Made by a program: the position numbers and the translations under genes | DNA from: Torymus aiolomorphi | Taxonomy: Eukaryota; Arthropoda; Insecta; Hymenoptera; Torymidae | Assembly (NCBI GenBank): GCA_036365515.1 | Contig: CM070876.1 | Coordinates: forward strand, 126,553,394 to 126,617,393 | Direction of reading: 5' to 3' | DNA: 64,000 nucleotides | Notes under the pieces: model-generated | The model's database searches: none | The model's input: the letters and a program-made list of their open reading frames with translations, nothing else | What the model was told of the DNA's origin: nothing | In this document: one piece after another, positions 25,991 through 37,502 of the stretch | How positions within the stretch are numbered: position 1 is the first letter of the stretch | How the letters are laid out: each line of letters opens with the position of its first letter

Positions 25991-26338
25991 GCCAAATGGA
26001 TAAAATAGTAGGTGAAGTCGAATTAACGTTTACGATAGACGGAGAGGAAATCACCACTAGCATTAGGGTATTGAATTCTCTTACCTACGACATTATATTA
26101 GGAATGGACCTCATACAGCGATTGCAAATCCAAATAAATTTCGAGGACCGAACTTGGTACACTCCGAAAGGTATCATTCATCCCTGCTATCCCAAAAGCC
26201 AGAACCCTAGTACAGTTTATGCAGTAGCCGCCATTGATGGGGTAGCCGAGCTATCCCAAGGGGAGAGAATACTTTTGCGTATCAAGCTAGACCCACTTCC
26301 GAAACTTCGGGCGGCGGCACAGCTACCGCACGAATAAT
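25975..26338 (+). pseudogene. Gypsy B protease remnant without the active-site half
   Basis: The readable part starts after the truncated second zinc knuckle and contains the C-terminal protease signature 'DIILGMDLIQRL' (about 26,086-26,121). The N-terminal half with the catalytic D[ST]G motif is absent, so a deletion has joined the knuckle region to the protease interior. The remaining tail leads to RT in a different frame. Confidence 0.7.
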
Positions 26339-27251
26339 GCCACATAAAATTGATGTGCAGGGTCACCCCCCAATAAAATAAAAAGCTAGACGCATTTCGC
26401 CAAAAATGTTAGCAGCAACTCACGCAGAAATAGATCGATTGTTAGCAGAGGGTATAATCGAACCCTCTGAAAGTCCGTGGAGTAGTTGTCCAGTAATAGT
26501 ACCAAAAAAGGATGGGTCCATTCGGTTTTGCATTGATTATCGTCCGGTTAATAAAGCCACTAAGAAGGATGCTTATCATCTCTCGCATATGGATAATTTG
26601 TTAGATAATTTAGGAAACGCAAAATACTTATCGAAAATCGATCTAAGACAAGCCTACCATCAAATTCCCCTAGAGGAATCTAGTAAGGAAATTACGGCAT
26701 TCGCGATACCAGGCAAGGGTCTTTTCCAATTCACTCGTCTTCCTTATGGATTAACCTATGCCCCGGCAAGTTTCCAAAGGGCAATGGATAATATTTTCGG
26801 GCCAGAATGGCAACCTCAAGTCTTCGTATATATGGACGATATTATTATCGCCACTGATACTTTTGAGAAACATCTAGATTTGTTAGTAAAGGTTCTCTCG
26901 AAACTAAAAGAGGTAGGGTTGCAAGTGAACAGCGATAAATGCAATCTATGCTGCTCTGAAATTCGATACTTAGGTTTCGTCGTGAATAAGGAAGGGTTGA
27001 AAACAGATTCAGACAAGATAGCACCAATTTTAAATTTTCCACCCCCGAAAAATTTAAGACAGTTACGTAGTTTCCTAGGAATGATAACGTGGTACGCTAG
27101 GTTCATTCAGAACCTAGCCGAATTGAAAAGCCCCCTAAATGAGCTCCTTAAAAAGAACGTTCGTTGGTCATGGGAGGGGAGCAGCAGAAGGCATTTGATA
27201 CGTTATGCCTTTTGCTTACGCAAGCTCCCGTATTGGCGCGACCGGACCTAA
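26337..27251 (+). pseudogene. pol: Gypsy B reverse transcriptase
   Basis: The N-terminal approach (GHPPIK) has a TAA at 26,379-26,381. From ATG 26,406 the gypsy RT is well kept: 'GIIEPSESPWSSCPVIVPKKDG', 'CIDYRPVN', 'LSKIDLRQAYHQI', 'LPYGLTYAPASFQ', and the catalytic 'FVYMDDIII' at about 26,825. The connection domain follows. A frameshift near 27,170 moves reading into the RNase H frame. The catalytic aspartates of RT itself are intact. Confidence 0.9.
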
Positions 27252-27895
27252 ACCTACCGTTCACACTACAAACGGACGAGAGCAGTCAGCAATTAGGAGC
27301 CGTGCTCAGCCAGGAATTCGCGGATGGGGAACACCCCATAGTGTATGCCAGCCGCTCTCTAACGAAGGCTGAAAGGAACTATACCGTTACGGAAAAAGAG
27401 TGCTTAGCAGTCCTGTGGGCAATAGAAAAGTTTAGGGGTTATTTGCTAGGAGAAGAGTTTACGGTCATAACGGATCATAGCAGTCTTCTGTGGCTCCATA
27501 ATCTAAGAGACCCAACCGGCCGCCTGGCCAGGTGGGCTACCGCTTTCCAAGCCTATAACATGAAAATTGTGCACAGGAAAGGGGCATTACATAAGGTCCC
27601 AGAAGCGCTATCCCGAGCTTTCGACGAGGATGCTGATGATGTAGCAGTAGTAGGGGTAGTCGAGCCTGACGAATGGTACTCGCGTCGATTCGATAAAGTA
27701 AAACAAGATCCATCCAAGTTTCCTGATTGGAAGATCGAAAACAATCTCTTGTATAAGCATTGTCCCAACCAGCTCATTGATGATACGGTCACAGATTTGG
27801 ATGGGTGGAAATTAGTCATTCCGCAGGCAGATAGGGAACGGGTAATGTTTGAGTTCCGTAACCCCCCCCCCCCCATGCGGGACATTTGGGGGTAG
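27164..27895 (+). pseudogene. pol: Gypsy B RNase H
   Basis: RNase H motifs in order: 'LQTDESSQQLGAVLSQ', 'YASRSLTKAERNYTVTEKECLAVLWAIEKFRGYL' (quoted in parts), 'VITDHSSL' and 'VPEALSR'. The last is normally '.ADALSR', so the fourth acidic position reads Glu instead of Asp. The frame ends after a C13 run (27,862-27,874). In the alternative frame 'HAGHLGVEKT', the integrase His-His motif, is restored. Confidence 0.85.
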
Positions 27896-28866
27896 AGAAG
27901 ACTCGTTGTCGCGTTTCCCAGATGTATTTTTGGCCCTTGATCAGTAAAGATGTAGCTAGGTACGTTAAGCAATGCTTGGACTGTCAAATGCACAAAGTCT
28001 CGCAACAGGCCCCCGCGGGCCTAATGGGGAAACGGGAAGTAGAAGGCCCACGGTTAGTGGTCGCATCGGATATCATGGGGCCATTTCCGCCCAGTAAGAC
28101 GCAATATCGTTATGTACTAGTCTTTCAAGACTTATTTACCAAATTCGTTGAAGTCAAACACCTTCCTCGAGCCAACGCTCAATTAATCACGAGAGCTTTT
28201 GACGAGTTAGTCGTCTTTCGGTGGGGCTGCCCTAAATATTTAGTGACGGATAATGGCACTGAGTTTTTCAATAACCTGTCGTCGCGGTTAGAGGAATTAG
28301 GTTATTCAGACCACTATTGCTCCGTATCATGCTCAAGCCAACCCCACTGAGAGAGTAAATCGTACGTTAAAAACAATGATGTCTATATTCACGAAGGAGG
28401 ATCATCGTAATTGGGATATTCACCTCCACGAATTCGCGTATGCACTTAACACTACGGTACATTCCTCAACGAAGTTGACTCCCGCGTTTCTAAACTTTGG
28501 CAGAAACCCTCTTACGGTTCCGATCCTGCGAGAACGACAGGAAAGTGTGGGCGGATCGACTGAAGCGTCTCCCAACCATATACAACCTAGTACAGAAACA
28601 GTTGAAAATTGTTAATGAAAAGCAAGCGAAGTACTACAACAAGAATCGACGTAATATTTCGTTTAAAGTCGGTCACTTAGTAGTTCGTAGGAATCATGTG
28701 TTGTCGGCAGCGGCCCAGAACTTCGCAGCCAAATTGGTACCGAAGTTTACTGGACCCTGCATAGTTCAAGAAGTATTGTCACCTGTCGTATATGAGTTGA
28801 AAGACGTGGAAAGTCACCGCATCTCAAGGGTTCACATGTCCGATTTAAAACCTTCTGTATCACCAA
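27862..28866 (+). pseudogene. pol: Gypsy B integrase, broken
   Basis: The zinc-binding HHCC region (H.GH before 'LGVEKT', CLDC near 27,976) precedes the core: D in 'VASDIMGPFPP', D in 'LVTDNGTEF', E in 'ANPTERVNR'. Frameshifts lie at the C13 run, near 28,310 and near 28,540. The C-terminal domain is recognisable ('FKVGHLVVRRNHVL', 'KFTGPCIVQEV', 'DVESHRISRVHMSDLKP'). In the family this enzyme inserts element DNA into the genome. This copy is disabled. Confidence 0.85.
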
Positions 28867-29366
28867 ATGTCAGTACCCCCATACCACCCACAGATTCCAA
28901 ACCTTCAACCTCCAAGGGCAGCCAGGATGACAGGAAGAGGAAGAAGAAAAGGCCGCGGAAAGCCCGCCCCTCAACCTCTGCGTCGCCCAGGAGAAACGCC
29001 ACCAGAGGAGAGGATCGCTACCACCTCAGGAAGCGAGTCCTTGTGGACGTCCCGTCCAGTAAGGGGCTGCCGGGGATTGGGGAAGGGAAGAAGGCCCTGT
29101 CGGCCGGCCTACCTTCGAATGTCACAGTAGGTAGATATCAGTACGCTCCCTGGAACTCGCTGGGGTTGCACCAGCCTCTTGCCCCCGTCGTGGCACATGG
29201 CCTCAACGCCATGAGTGGGTTGCCGCACCAGGCGCCCACATCCACTAAGGCGGGTGTTTCCTCACCACCCAGAGAGTCTGACCCTATGGAGGGGCTGCTG
29301 TATGACCCGCCGCTAGGCGCCGGGTCGATTTTCGTTGGGGGGTCGACGACCAGGGTCTGTACCTGA
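28867..29366 (+). CDS. Low-complexity C-terminal extension of the gypsy B integrase frame
   Basis: The integrase frame continues without a stop to 29,366. It encodes a Pro/Ser/Lys-rich tail ('RKRKKKRPRKARPSTSASPRR' type) with no domain I recognise, and overlaps the start of the next zinc-knuckle ORF. It may be a real tethering tail or decayed spacer. Confidence 0.45.
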
Positions 29367-30132
29367 ACCTCCCCCGGCAGTACCTCAGGACACCGGGGCC
29401 AAGCCGAAGCTACCAAGGGAGAGGGAGAAGAAGACAAAGAAGATGCCGGAAGTGGAACCTTCCACCTCAAGAGGAAGGGGTAGGAAACCCCGAGTGGTAT
29501 TAGAGGAGCGGGACATCGTGTTCCGACATGACCGAGGTGTCCAGACTGTCCCTGATGGAAACAACCTCAGCGACCTCCCAAGGGTAGCTGGGCCACCTGT
29601 ATCGAGGGATCCCTTTAGCTCGTGGAGACCGCACACCCCTATCATTAGGGACACGGTCATGAACCGGTTCCGGATGAGAGAGGCGGAGTTGCGGGAGGAG
29701 ACGAGGAGGCAGATGGAGGAGGCCAGGGTCCAAATAAACTGGGAACAGCAGTTCGTGTCCCCAACAGCCATCGACCGACAGGAGGTCGAGTGGCATCAGG
29801 CCAGGGGAACGCTGGGTCCAGCCCTCTACATTGCCGCCTGCCCAGTGGAGCTGCAGGAGGGTCACAGCTCTCCAGCCCTCTCTGTCGCCTCAACCTCCAC
29901 CTCGGGCAAAATGGATAGGTGCTGGAACTGCCACGAGACAGGGCATCGGGATCCCCAATGTCCCCAGCCCAGGCGAGGCACATTCTGCTTCCAGTGTGGA
30001 AAGTCGGCCGCGAGCACAAGGACATGTGTGAGCGAATATTGTCGGAAAAGGAGGGAGTGTGCGTCGAGTGCCATCCCTCCGCCGACTTCCGCACCGGGAT
30101 GGAGTGCTCCTCCGTCCTCGGGCAGGCGTTAG
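29335..30132 (+). CDS. Gypsy B extra ORF with zinc knuckles downstream of integrase
   Basis: 265 codons from ATG 29,335. A basic, Pro-rich start leads to a charged helical region ('MREAELREETRRQMEEARVQ') and then a CCHC knuckle (CWNCHETGHRDPQC). A second Cys-rich unit (CFQCGKSAASTRTC) is followed by further cysteines. This is nucleic-acid-binding architecture like the nucleocapsid, but it lies after integrase where env or accessory genes sit. There are no signal peptide or membrane segments, so it is not env-like. It could be a third ORF of this family or a duplicated gag 3' end. The frame looks open, with no stops over 0.8 kb. Confidence 0.6.
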   Translation: MGGRRPGSVPEPPPAVPQDTGAKPKLPREREKKTKKMPEVEPSTSRGRGRKPRVVLEERDIVFRHDRGVQTVPDGNNLSDLPRVAGPPVSRDPFSSWRPHTPIIRDTVMNRFRMREAELREETRRQMEEARVQINWEQQFVSPTAIDRQEVEWHQARGTLGPALYIAACPVELQEGHSSPALSVASTSTSGKMDRCWNCHETGHRDPQCPQPRRGTFCFQCGKSAASTRTCVSEYCRKRRECASSAIPPPTSAPGWSAPPSSGRR

Positions 30133-30149
30133 GGTGGATCCTACCGCCA

Positions 30150-30405
30150 CCATTGTCGAAACCCTTGAGGGTCGTAGAGACTCTTTCGCTTCATCCCACC
30201 TCCCTTGCTGTATCGAAACACCTGTATCTTATCGAAACACCCTTATCTTATCGAACCACCTCTAACTTATCGAAACACCCTTATCTTATCGAAACACCCC
30301 GAGCTTACCGAAACACCTTTAGCGAAACGACCCGACCTTCTCGAAACATCAGGCCCTTATCGAAACATTCTCGCCTTATCGAAACGTATGGATCTTGTCG
30401 AAATA
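30150..30405 (+). repeat. TATCGAAAC tandem array
   Basis: About eleven copies of 'TATCGAAACACC' and close variants, spaced roughly 16-25 bp. Related 'TATCGAAAC' words recur in gag (24,369; 24,414; 24,534; 25,434; 25,642), at 30,921, and as 'TACCGAAAC' in the 3' LTR near 33,001 and 33,066. Confidence 0.8.
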
Positions 30406-30492
30406 ATTAAGGAGGTTCTCTCGCCAGCTAAGCCAGAGGCTCGTTTTTTTTGGATCAATGAGCTTGAGAAGAACGGTAGAGAGATTCCTAAT

Positions 30493-30625
30493 TAGAGGGG
30501 GCACCAAACCACTAGCCCCGAATCAACGCCCTTAGCACATTTGCCGTCGTTGCTACGAGCTCGGGTGAAAGTAAAGAGATCACGCGTGATCTCTGAAACG
30601 TGTCGCACCACCCCCTCTAATGTAA
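30493..30625. repeat. Inverted repeat TTAGAGGGGG...CCCCCTCTAA
   Basis: ATTAGAGGGGGCACC at 30,493 mirrors CCACCCCCTCTAAT ending near 30,621. A long stem-loop is possible. It lies just after the last coding sequence of gypsy B. Confidence 0.55.
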
Positions 30626-32003
30626 CTTTCCTCGCACGATTGTCGGTGTCGCAGGTTTGTTCCCTAATTAGTTGTTGCAGAATATGAAATTATTGCTTAA
30701 CGCCTCTATTGCTCAACAAGTCCTTGGTCTAGAATAGTTGTTGATATTACGGATAGAGCTAATAGTAGAGTTATGCAGTGATTTCAAATACATCGATTAT
30801 TACTATCGCCTAAAATAGAAACTTCAGGAAATTTGTTGTCACTGCTGTCAGGGTCGGGTAGATATTATGACGGGTAGAATTGTCTGTGGTCGATTTACGT
30901 GTAACAACCCGCCCCATTTTATCGAAACACCCCTGCCAAAACTTCGTTATGGTACCGAGACTATTATGCTATTAGTAGGAATGTCCCAAATTGTGCATAA
31001 ACTCTCGTATAACCGTTGCCACCGTAGTCATGGGGAGAATACTTACTGCCATTTGTCGGGATAGTGGGTATGAGGGTTGCTGATGAGGAGTGTATGAATG
31101 AGCTGGCGATAGATGGGAGGAAAAGAGACTAAGGTACGCCACATGGCTACGCATGAACACGAAAAACGTGCATAACCGTAGCTTCAGCATGTTGAGTAGA
31201 AAGGCTATCTCCTTGTTAGAACCCAGAATTGTATGGCCACTTACCAGCTCAATCGAATATTCGTATATTGCTGTGAACAAGAAATCGTTTATCATTGATC
31301 GACGAGAAAACAAAAATAGTCGTCGTCATTGTAGAGTACGTCGCTTGCGTAAACCGAACAAAAACGATTGTTCGTTTCATAGAATATTTTTCTTTGCTTG
31401 TAAATAATTTTCTTTTGCGGATTGTAGTACTTTTGTTAATTATCGGGAACAACAAATCACTGTTCATTTGATAGAATACTTTTTGTTTGTGAAATAATTT
31501 TTCTTGCGTTACCAACTATCTCGTTGGCTTAGGAAAAACAGAAAACCACTGTTCGCTTAATAGTATATTTTTCTTTGTAGAACCTTTTTTTTCTCTCCTT
31601 TAGCGTATAGAATAAAAACAAGAAAAAAAAAATCATTGTCGGTATAGTAGAATATTTCCTTGCGGTGGCAAAATAGTTTTTTGCTGTCACGGTATAGGAT
31701 ATGTTATTATATTCGCGTGTTGCATCGAACGCCTGGCGTTGGCAACAAACCTGTTGTGAGTCAATGAACCGCTACGATCCAATCAGTAGTAAACTGTGTT
31801 GCGAATGGAGTGCGAATGCGAACGAATCTTGAGCGATTGTAAGAGCGCCTAGCGTTAGGACAGGAAGCGTTTCCGTACAATCGACGTTGTTAAGTATGTA
31901 AGTAAGGTAGTCACGAATCGCGTAGATATTGTAAAGTGAGTATTAAGGGTTTTGTTTTTTTCGCGAACCGCGAGGGCGCGCTTCGGTCTTGGGAGGGGGA
32001 GTT
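30626..32003 (+). repeat. Gypsy B 3' untranslated region with ~110-bp imperfect tandem repeats
   Basis: No gene. Imperfect repeats at about 31,365-31,680 share 'CACTGTTCRYTTRATAGAATA' and 'TTTTCTTTG' followed by 'AAATAATTTT'. The region ends with the polypurine tract GGGAGGGGGAG (31,991-32,001) directly before the 3' LTR. Confidence 0.6.
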
Positions 32004-33230
32004 TGTAACGCTCACGTTTTGAGCATTACAATTAGTAATATAAAAATGAGAAAAACCCCAAATGTAGCTGTAGGGGCTCCTTTCTGGCTAAGCATCCAGA
32101 ACCGAAAACCCTAACTCAAAGGAAAGCATGCTTGGCAGAAGAGGGCCCAAGCAACCCATACGATACCCTAACTACCACCGTTACCTGTCAGATCACTAGA
32201 AAAGCGAAGACAGCACTCTTACGGAGGAGCATTGCGAGCTTCTCGTGCTGCTACCATGCCCTGTTCCTGTTGAAGATGACGTTGCTCCTGCCATCCCTGA
32301 TTCTAGTGATAGTGCTGCGATGCGAGGGAGCTGAGCTCACTCTCCTCCGGTGTCGTGTTGTATACCTGCTGCCATGGAGAATAAAGCCGGAAGGCTCCGT
32401 ACACCTTGTGAGGGCTTCAGATGTCACGCCATCCTTGACGCACGCTGTAGCAACACCAAGTCATCGTCGTCGTCGTCGTGCAGAACACGAGGGCAGGCGC
32501 GCACGTAAACACTAGGCCGCGCGCTGCCGTCACATGCGTCATGGGTGAGCGAGAGAGAAAGAGAGAGAGCCTAGTACCCGCACAAGAAAGAGTGGTGGCG
32601 CTCGCTCGCGGGGACTTGAGGGCCCGTTCGTCCGTCGGTGTGCGCTGCTCGGCCACTCCATTGTGGACCGTAGCACGCGCTACTAGTCTGTCGCTATTCC
32701 GCCGTATCGCCTATCGCCTAACTCTTTGAAGCGTGCGTGTGTGTGTGTGAGGAGGAACGCCGTAACACCGTCGACGACGGCACGCCTCTCCGCCAAGCCT
32801 CTCGCCTGGTCAACGCGCTCGCCTCTCGGCGTCCAATGACGAGGAGGACGTCTCCAGGAGTCGCTTGGCTCAACACCCGGTCGCTACCCGTCGACGCGCC
32901 GCTTCACTGCGTTCTCGTTCCAGCGCGAGCTCGTAAGTTTGGCTCAACCACGGCCACCTTTTGTATATCGTCTCTCTCTCGTGCCGCGCACTGTCATCTT
33001 GTACCGAAACGTCTCGAAACACTCGCTCGCGAGTCACGCTTGAATTCGCGTCCCGCATCGAGCTCTACCGAAACTTCGTCGTTGTCGCTTTATATGGAAT
33101 TGTAACTATTTAGAATATTAGCTAGAATGCTGGGGAGTGTTCCAGCTGGCGCTCAACTTGTAACTTTATATACTTTAGAATACATCTTCTCTCTTTAAAT
33201 AAATGTTAAAGTCTTGTTATTAATTGCAGT
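32004..33230 (+). repeat. Gypsy B 3' LTR (right end approximate)
   Basis: Starts TGTAACGCTCACGTTTTGAGC after a polypurine tract and matches the truncated 5' LTR to about 32,740, with one ~125 bp insertion or deletion difference. It continues through a GC-rich part to AATAAA near 33,199. A plausible end is ...TTAATTGCA near 33,230. I could not find a target-site duplication, so this end is uncertain. Confidence 0.65.
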
Positions 33231-35474
33231 GAGTGATCATTCAAAATACCTAGTCGTTTCCTGTGTCCTTTGCGATCACCCATACTTTGAAAATACATAT
33301 CTTGGCATGCCATAATATCTCTCAATAGATTAACGTTGGAAAAAATTCGACATGACGCTGGACTTTTAGAGAAATAGTAAGTACACCGTTATAACGTATT
33401 TTATTGTCTTTGAAATAGCGACTCGCTTCGTAGAGTGCGTTTGAAAATTCGAGTAAAAATATGAATGAAAATTAGAAGAGATCCTCTCCGGTTGAGGGCT
33501 GTGAGATGAATGCGAAAATATAAAAATAGCTCCTGCGAGTGTTCGCACACTCGGCGGGGCTACGATTGAACATCCGAGTCGGGGTCTGAAATTTAACTAG
33601 TGTTTGCATTGGACGAGGTGACGAAGTAAGCTAACCTTGAGATGGAGCGCAGCCGCTTTCTCCTGTCTTAAGCGTAGAGGGATGTTATTGGTCGCTCGGA
33701 TTTTTGGGACCAACCCTCGCTCAAAATCAGGCGCTAGGATTCGATAATGAGGCGTCATTATGCATAATGCTATGAATTGATTGTTAGTCAATAAAAGAGA
33801 ATTTTTATCGTCTTGCATTCAGTATCAAGATAAATAACCCACTTTGACATAATATTTTTTTTATAATAAATAATTTTTAATATGAAAACTTTAAATACGT
33901 ATAAGAACTGGGCGGTCCCATGACTAATTAAAAAGAATTTACGTTAAAATATGAAGATTTATTAATTGAAAATTGAAAATTATTAAAAAAATTGATTTAT
34001 GAAAGTATCTGAAGGATGAATGTTGCAATAAATTATAATTATTCCGTAATTAAACATTACCCAAAGTAGATTATTTATGTACAGAGTTTTTATTTTAAAC
34101 AAAACAGTTTTAAATACGAAATCGTACAAGGATAATTATGCATGCATCTATACCTTTATGTCGTACATTAGCCACTAGTGGTCAATCAAATGCGGGAATA
34201 AAAACATTGTTTTGGTGTATAAAGGTGACGATGACTTAAACGTAAATTGCAAACAGAATTTTGAATTTTATGTTCTTGTTTGTGGTTGGTATATGCATGT
34301 ATGTAACTATTATTATCAGTATGCTGGTTTAATATAGAAAATATAAAAATCTTAATATTAGTAAATTTAGACTTAAAATTAAATGTAGTGATTTTCCGAT
34401 GATATAAACAAATTTAGAATTTATATTCTTATACAACTAGATTGGAACTCGTGACGAATATAAACTATAAATTTTAACATATTTAGCGCATAAATTAAAA
34501 TTAAAAATTGTAATTATAAAAATAACTAAATTTATATAGATTCTAATACAATTACAGTATATACAAAAATTTGAATAGATTATAACGGATATCTTATACT
34601 TTAACAACTTTAGACTTAACATATAATTCTAAAATAAACTATCTCAGTTGACATAAATCTAATGTTTGATTAGCATAATAAATTAAATCCAACAGAATTT
34701 CAACCTAAAAATTTTCGTAGCCTATATATATTTCAACTAATCTAACAAAAACTTATCGATATTAATGTATACTTGGATTATAAACAAACTAACTTAATTA
34801 TAATTGCCCCCTAACTGCTGACTACATAATAGTTTAATTATGTAAACCAACCTGGACGTTTTATAATAGGAGTGTTACTACCCTCGAGTTCTTGACTTAT
34901 GAATCATGAAAAACTAAAAATTGAAGGAAAAGCACATACATAAAAGTTTGTACTTTTATTGAATGTTTCTTGATTTAATTTTCGAAACAAAGGATAAGAT
35001 TGGACTATTGCCTATTGTTATTTTACCTAAAAGAATTAGAATTGCATCAACTATTTATAAACGTGTTAAGAGAAAAATCCAGTATAAGCGTGAGTAGTAG
35101 AAAATGCTGGAAAGCGAGAGAGACAGATACAGACGCTGTCGTGCGTAATTACAGGGTTTCCACAGTTTATTGGTTTTGGAGTGGTTAAGAGATTCTGACA
35201 CGTACTCGGATTTTGGATAATTATCGCTTGCAGATGTTTGAGTCAGGCTAGTGTTTACTGAGGCTATCGTAAAAGAAAGGAAATGAAAAGAAACTTTATG
35301 AACCACGACGAAGAAGGAAGCGTTGTACCCTTACTTCGAGATGTTTGCGTTTGGGATTTCTCATGCGACCGAAAATTGTAGACGTGGGTTTTATGATTTC
35401 AAAACTATTTTCTGTCTTGTATTTATTTAAAACTGTTATGTATTTTATGATACAATGGTAACTAAATTTTTTAA

Positions 35475-35623
35475 CCTTTAGAGGACGGGGATTTGGGTTT
35501 ACTGTTTTCTCTCACTTTTCTATAGAAATCGAGTTTTTGTGATGTCTCACATCTCAAAACTAACACATGTAAAGGGTCGATCATGGGCATGGCCCGTATA
35601 GGGGCCATCCCGTCCTCTAAAGG
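35475..35623. mobile_element. piggyBac-type MITE, 149 bp
   Basis: Ends CCTTTAGAGGACGGGGAT and ATCCCGTCCTCTAAAGG are inverted repeats, and TTAA flanks both sides (35,471-35,474 and 35,624-35,627). The TTAA duplication is characteristic of piggyBac. There is no coding capacity. Confidence 0.75.
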
Positions 35624-35787
35624 TTAATAATATAGAAAATAACCGGATGTAACAGGAAAATTACGATTTAAAATTTTGAAAACGGTTTCGCGGAAATTTT
35701 TGTTTTACTTTTCGAGATAAAAGTAGCGGTTTAGCGTCGCCCAGCTGAAGGTACAAAATTGTAAGACCTCAAATGGGAGTCGAACCG

Positions 35788-35790
<3 letters not shown>

Positions 35791-35823
<33 letters not shown>

Positions 35824-35871
35824 GCACGCACGCACGCACGCGCACGCATACACACACACACACACACACGC
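35791..35871. repeat. (CA)n microsatellite
   Basis: Mixed CA/CGCA alternating tract of about 80 bp. Confidence 0.95.
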
Positions 35872-36098
35872 ACTCAAACGGAGTGTACCTGGTTAGGCGG
35901 CAAAAATAAATTGTATTTATTTTTTACTTTTTGTATTTTTGGTGCGCCAACAGATACGTGCATGCGATCGATTAGCCGCGCACAGGTACACTCCAAGAGA
36001 GGTTAGAACTTGTTGAGAGCGAGTTTCGTGCGGATAATAACCCGTAAACGAGTTGCGCTGAGTAGATTTTGACAGCGATTAGTCAAATCAGCACAGCG

Positions 36099-37502
36099 AT
36101 GGCGGGTTCGGTAAGAAAAGCCGCCGAGGATTGGTGTAGGTGCCTCAGTGACGAACAGACACAGCAATACACACAAGTCCTCGGTTTAAGGATGGATGGT
36201 AGTCTGTTCACGAGATTGATCCGCCTCAGCCGGTGGCTATGCGGCGACTACGATCCCAGGGATTTTGCGGGGTTAGTCGCCGATGATAAGGATTGGGCAC
36301 TGTTGGAGCGCATGAACGCACGTGAAGCGTTCGTGGATCATGTGATCGCCACCAGCGACAAGCCACATCCACTCGAGATACTAAAGTCGGACGCGACGGA
36401 AGCACAGTGCCTCGAGCGAAGCACTGTACGGGCAGCGGAGGCCCCAGGTGCACAAGTTGAGGGCGACTCGACCGAGGCTGAGGAGAGTACCGGAAGTCAA
36501 TTGGAAAATGGCACAACGCACACGATTACGATGGCGGACGGTACGACGATTCAAGTCTCAAACGAGTGGGCAGCATATGTCGAGGGAATGGAAGCCAGAT
36601 TGCGGAGGATAGAAGAGACCCTCCGGACATTGACTGGCAAGTCAACAACCCGTCCGACGAGTGACACGACAGAGCTCGTCGGGACAGGTGGAGAGGCCAA
36701 TCACGACGATTCGGCAAACTCGACGCCCACTTGTCTGCCACAGGAAGAAGAAACCGCAGCGAGGAACTCCGAACAAGATGGAAGAACGATAAGAAGAGTC
36801 AGGATACAGCAACCATCTCCCGGTGATAGAATATCACCGTCGCCACCCATCCCGCTCCCGCGCCGAACGAGTCTCGGCAATGCCTGGAGAGGGGGTGGAG
36901 CTCAGAATCAAGTGCGGAACACTTCCGATCCTGAGCAACGGCACGATTCGCGGGATGCGGCGTTGCTGACGGCGAGACCCAATGTCAAAGATACGATCGG
37001 CGGAACACCAAGGGATGTCGGTCTATTAGTTCGAAGTTGGGAAATGAGGTTCGCCGGAGACCACGAGGAAAACGTCGACTTATTCCTCGATCGAGTCGAA
37101 GAGAAATGGGCCCTGGCGAAGTTCCCGGGAAACGAGATATTAAGCGCTTTGCCCGAACGCTTCGTCGGTGTGGCAGGGGTGTGGGTCCGTTCCCATAGAC
37201 AGAGTTGGTCCACGTGGAATGAATTCCGCCCGAAAATTCATCGATGGTTCGGCGTGAAAGATCGGTTCCACCAGCGCTTAGCCCATGAGGTGGCGATGCG
37301 CACCCAAGGACCCGACGAATCGGGGCGTGACTTCATCGCTTGCCCCGAGGCAATGATGAGTAAGATGGAGCCACCACCGCCCCTCGAAACCAAGCTGGGA
37401 ACGTTTCGTCGAAATACGAAGCCGGACTGCAGCAGCGCGTTAGACGAGGGGCATTCGCCGATGTCGATACGCTATCCGACACAGCGGTGGAGGCCGCGTT
37501 AG
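36099..37502 (+). pseudogene. gag: Gypsy A gag
   Basis: ATG 36,099 (MAGSVRKAAEDW) opens 467 codons. The N-terminal helical region is followed by an acidic Thr/Glu linker, a helical segment ('GMEARLRRIEETLRTLTGK') and a basic patch. The gypsy-type capsid core comes last ('WEMRFAGDHEENVDLFLDRVEE' quoted in part; 'RTQGPDESGRDF'). Layout and motifs match gypsy B gag. A frameshift near 37,430 cuts the end: in another frame 'HAEKRYKPPPPPDV' continues to about 37,600, matching 'KEKTYRPPPLPEA' of gypsy B. No zinc knuckle is visible. As the only coding region of the element, it would supply particles only, with pol in trans. Confidence 0.75.

Larger units (their letters stand above)
33231..36060 (+). 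other. AT-rich interval between gypsy B and gypsy A gag; no gene
   Basis: Mostly unrecognised AT-rich DNA (33.8-35.4 kb), with a 149-bp piggyBac-like MITE at 35,475 and a (CA)n tract at 35,791-35,870. The last ~100 bp before the gypsy A gag start is GC-balanced and probably leader. Confidence 0.5.

Noticed and set aside
30493..30700. Third LTR beginning TGTAACTTTCC near 30,622
   Set aside because: Only the first bases resemble an LTR start. No partner copy, and the preceding tract is pyrimidine-rich. The inverted repeat explains the signal better.
33332..33336. AACGT as target duplication of gypsy B
   Set aside because: It matches the five bases before 18,788, but the sequence before it does not end in CA and the LTR end is undefined, so the match may be chance.
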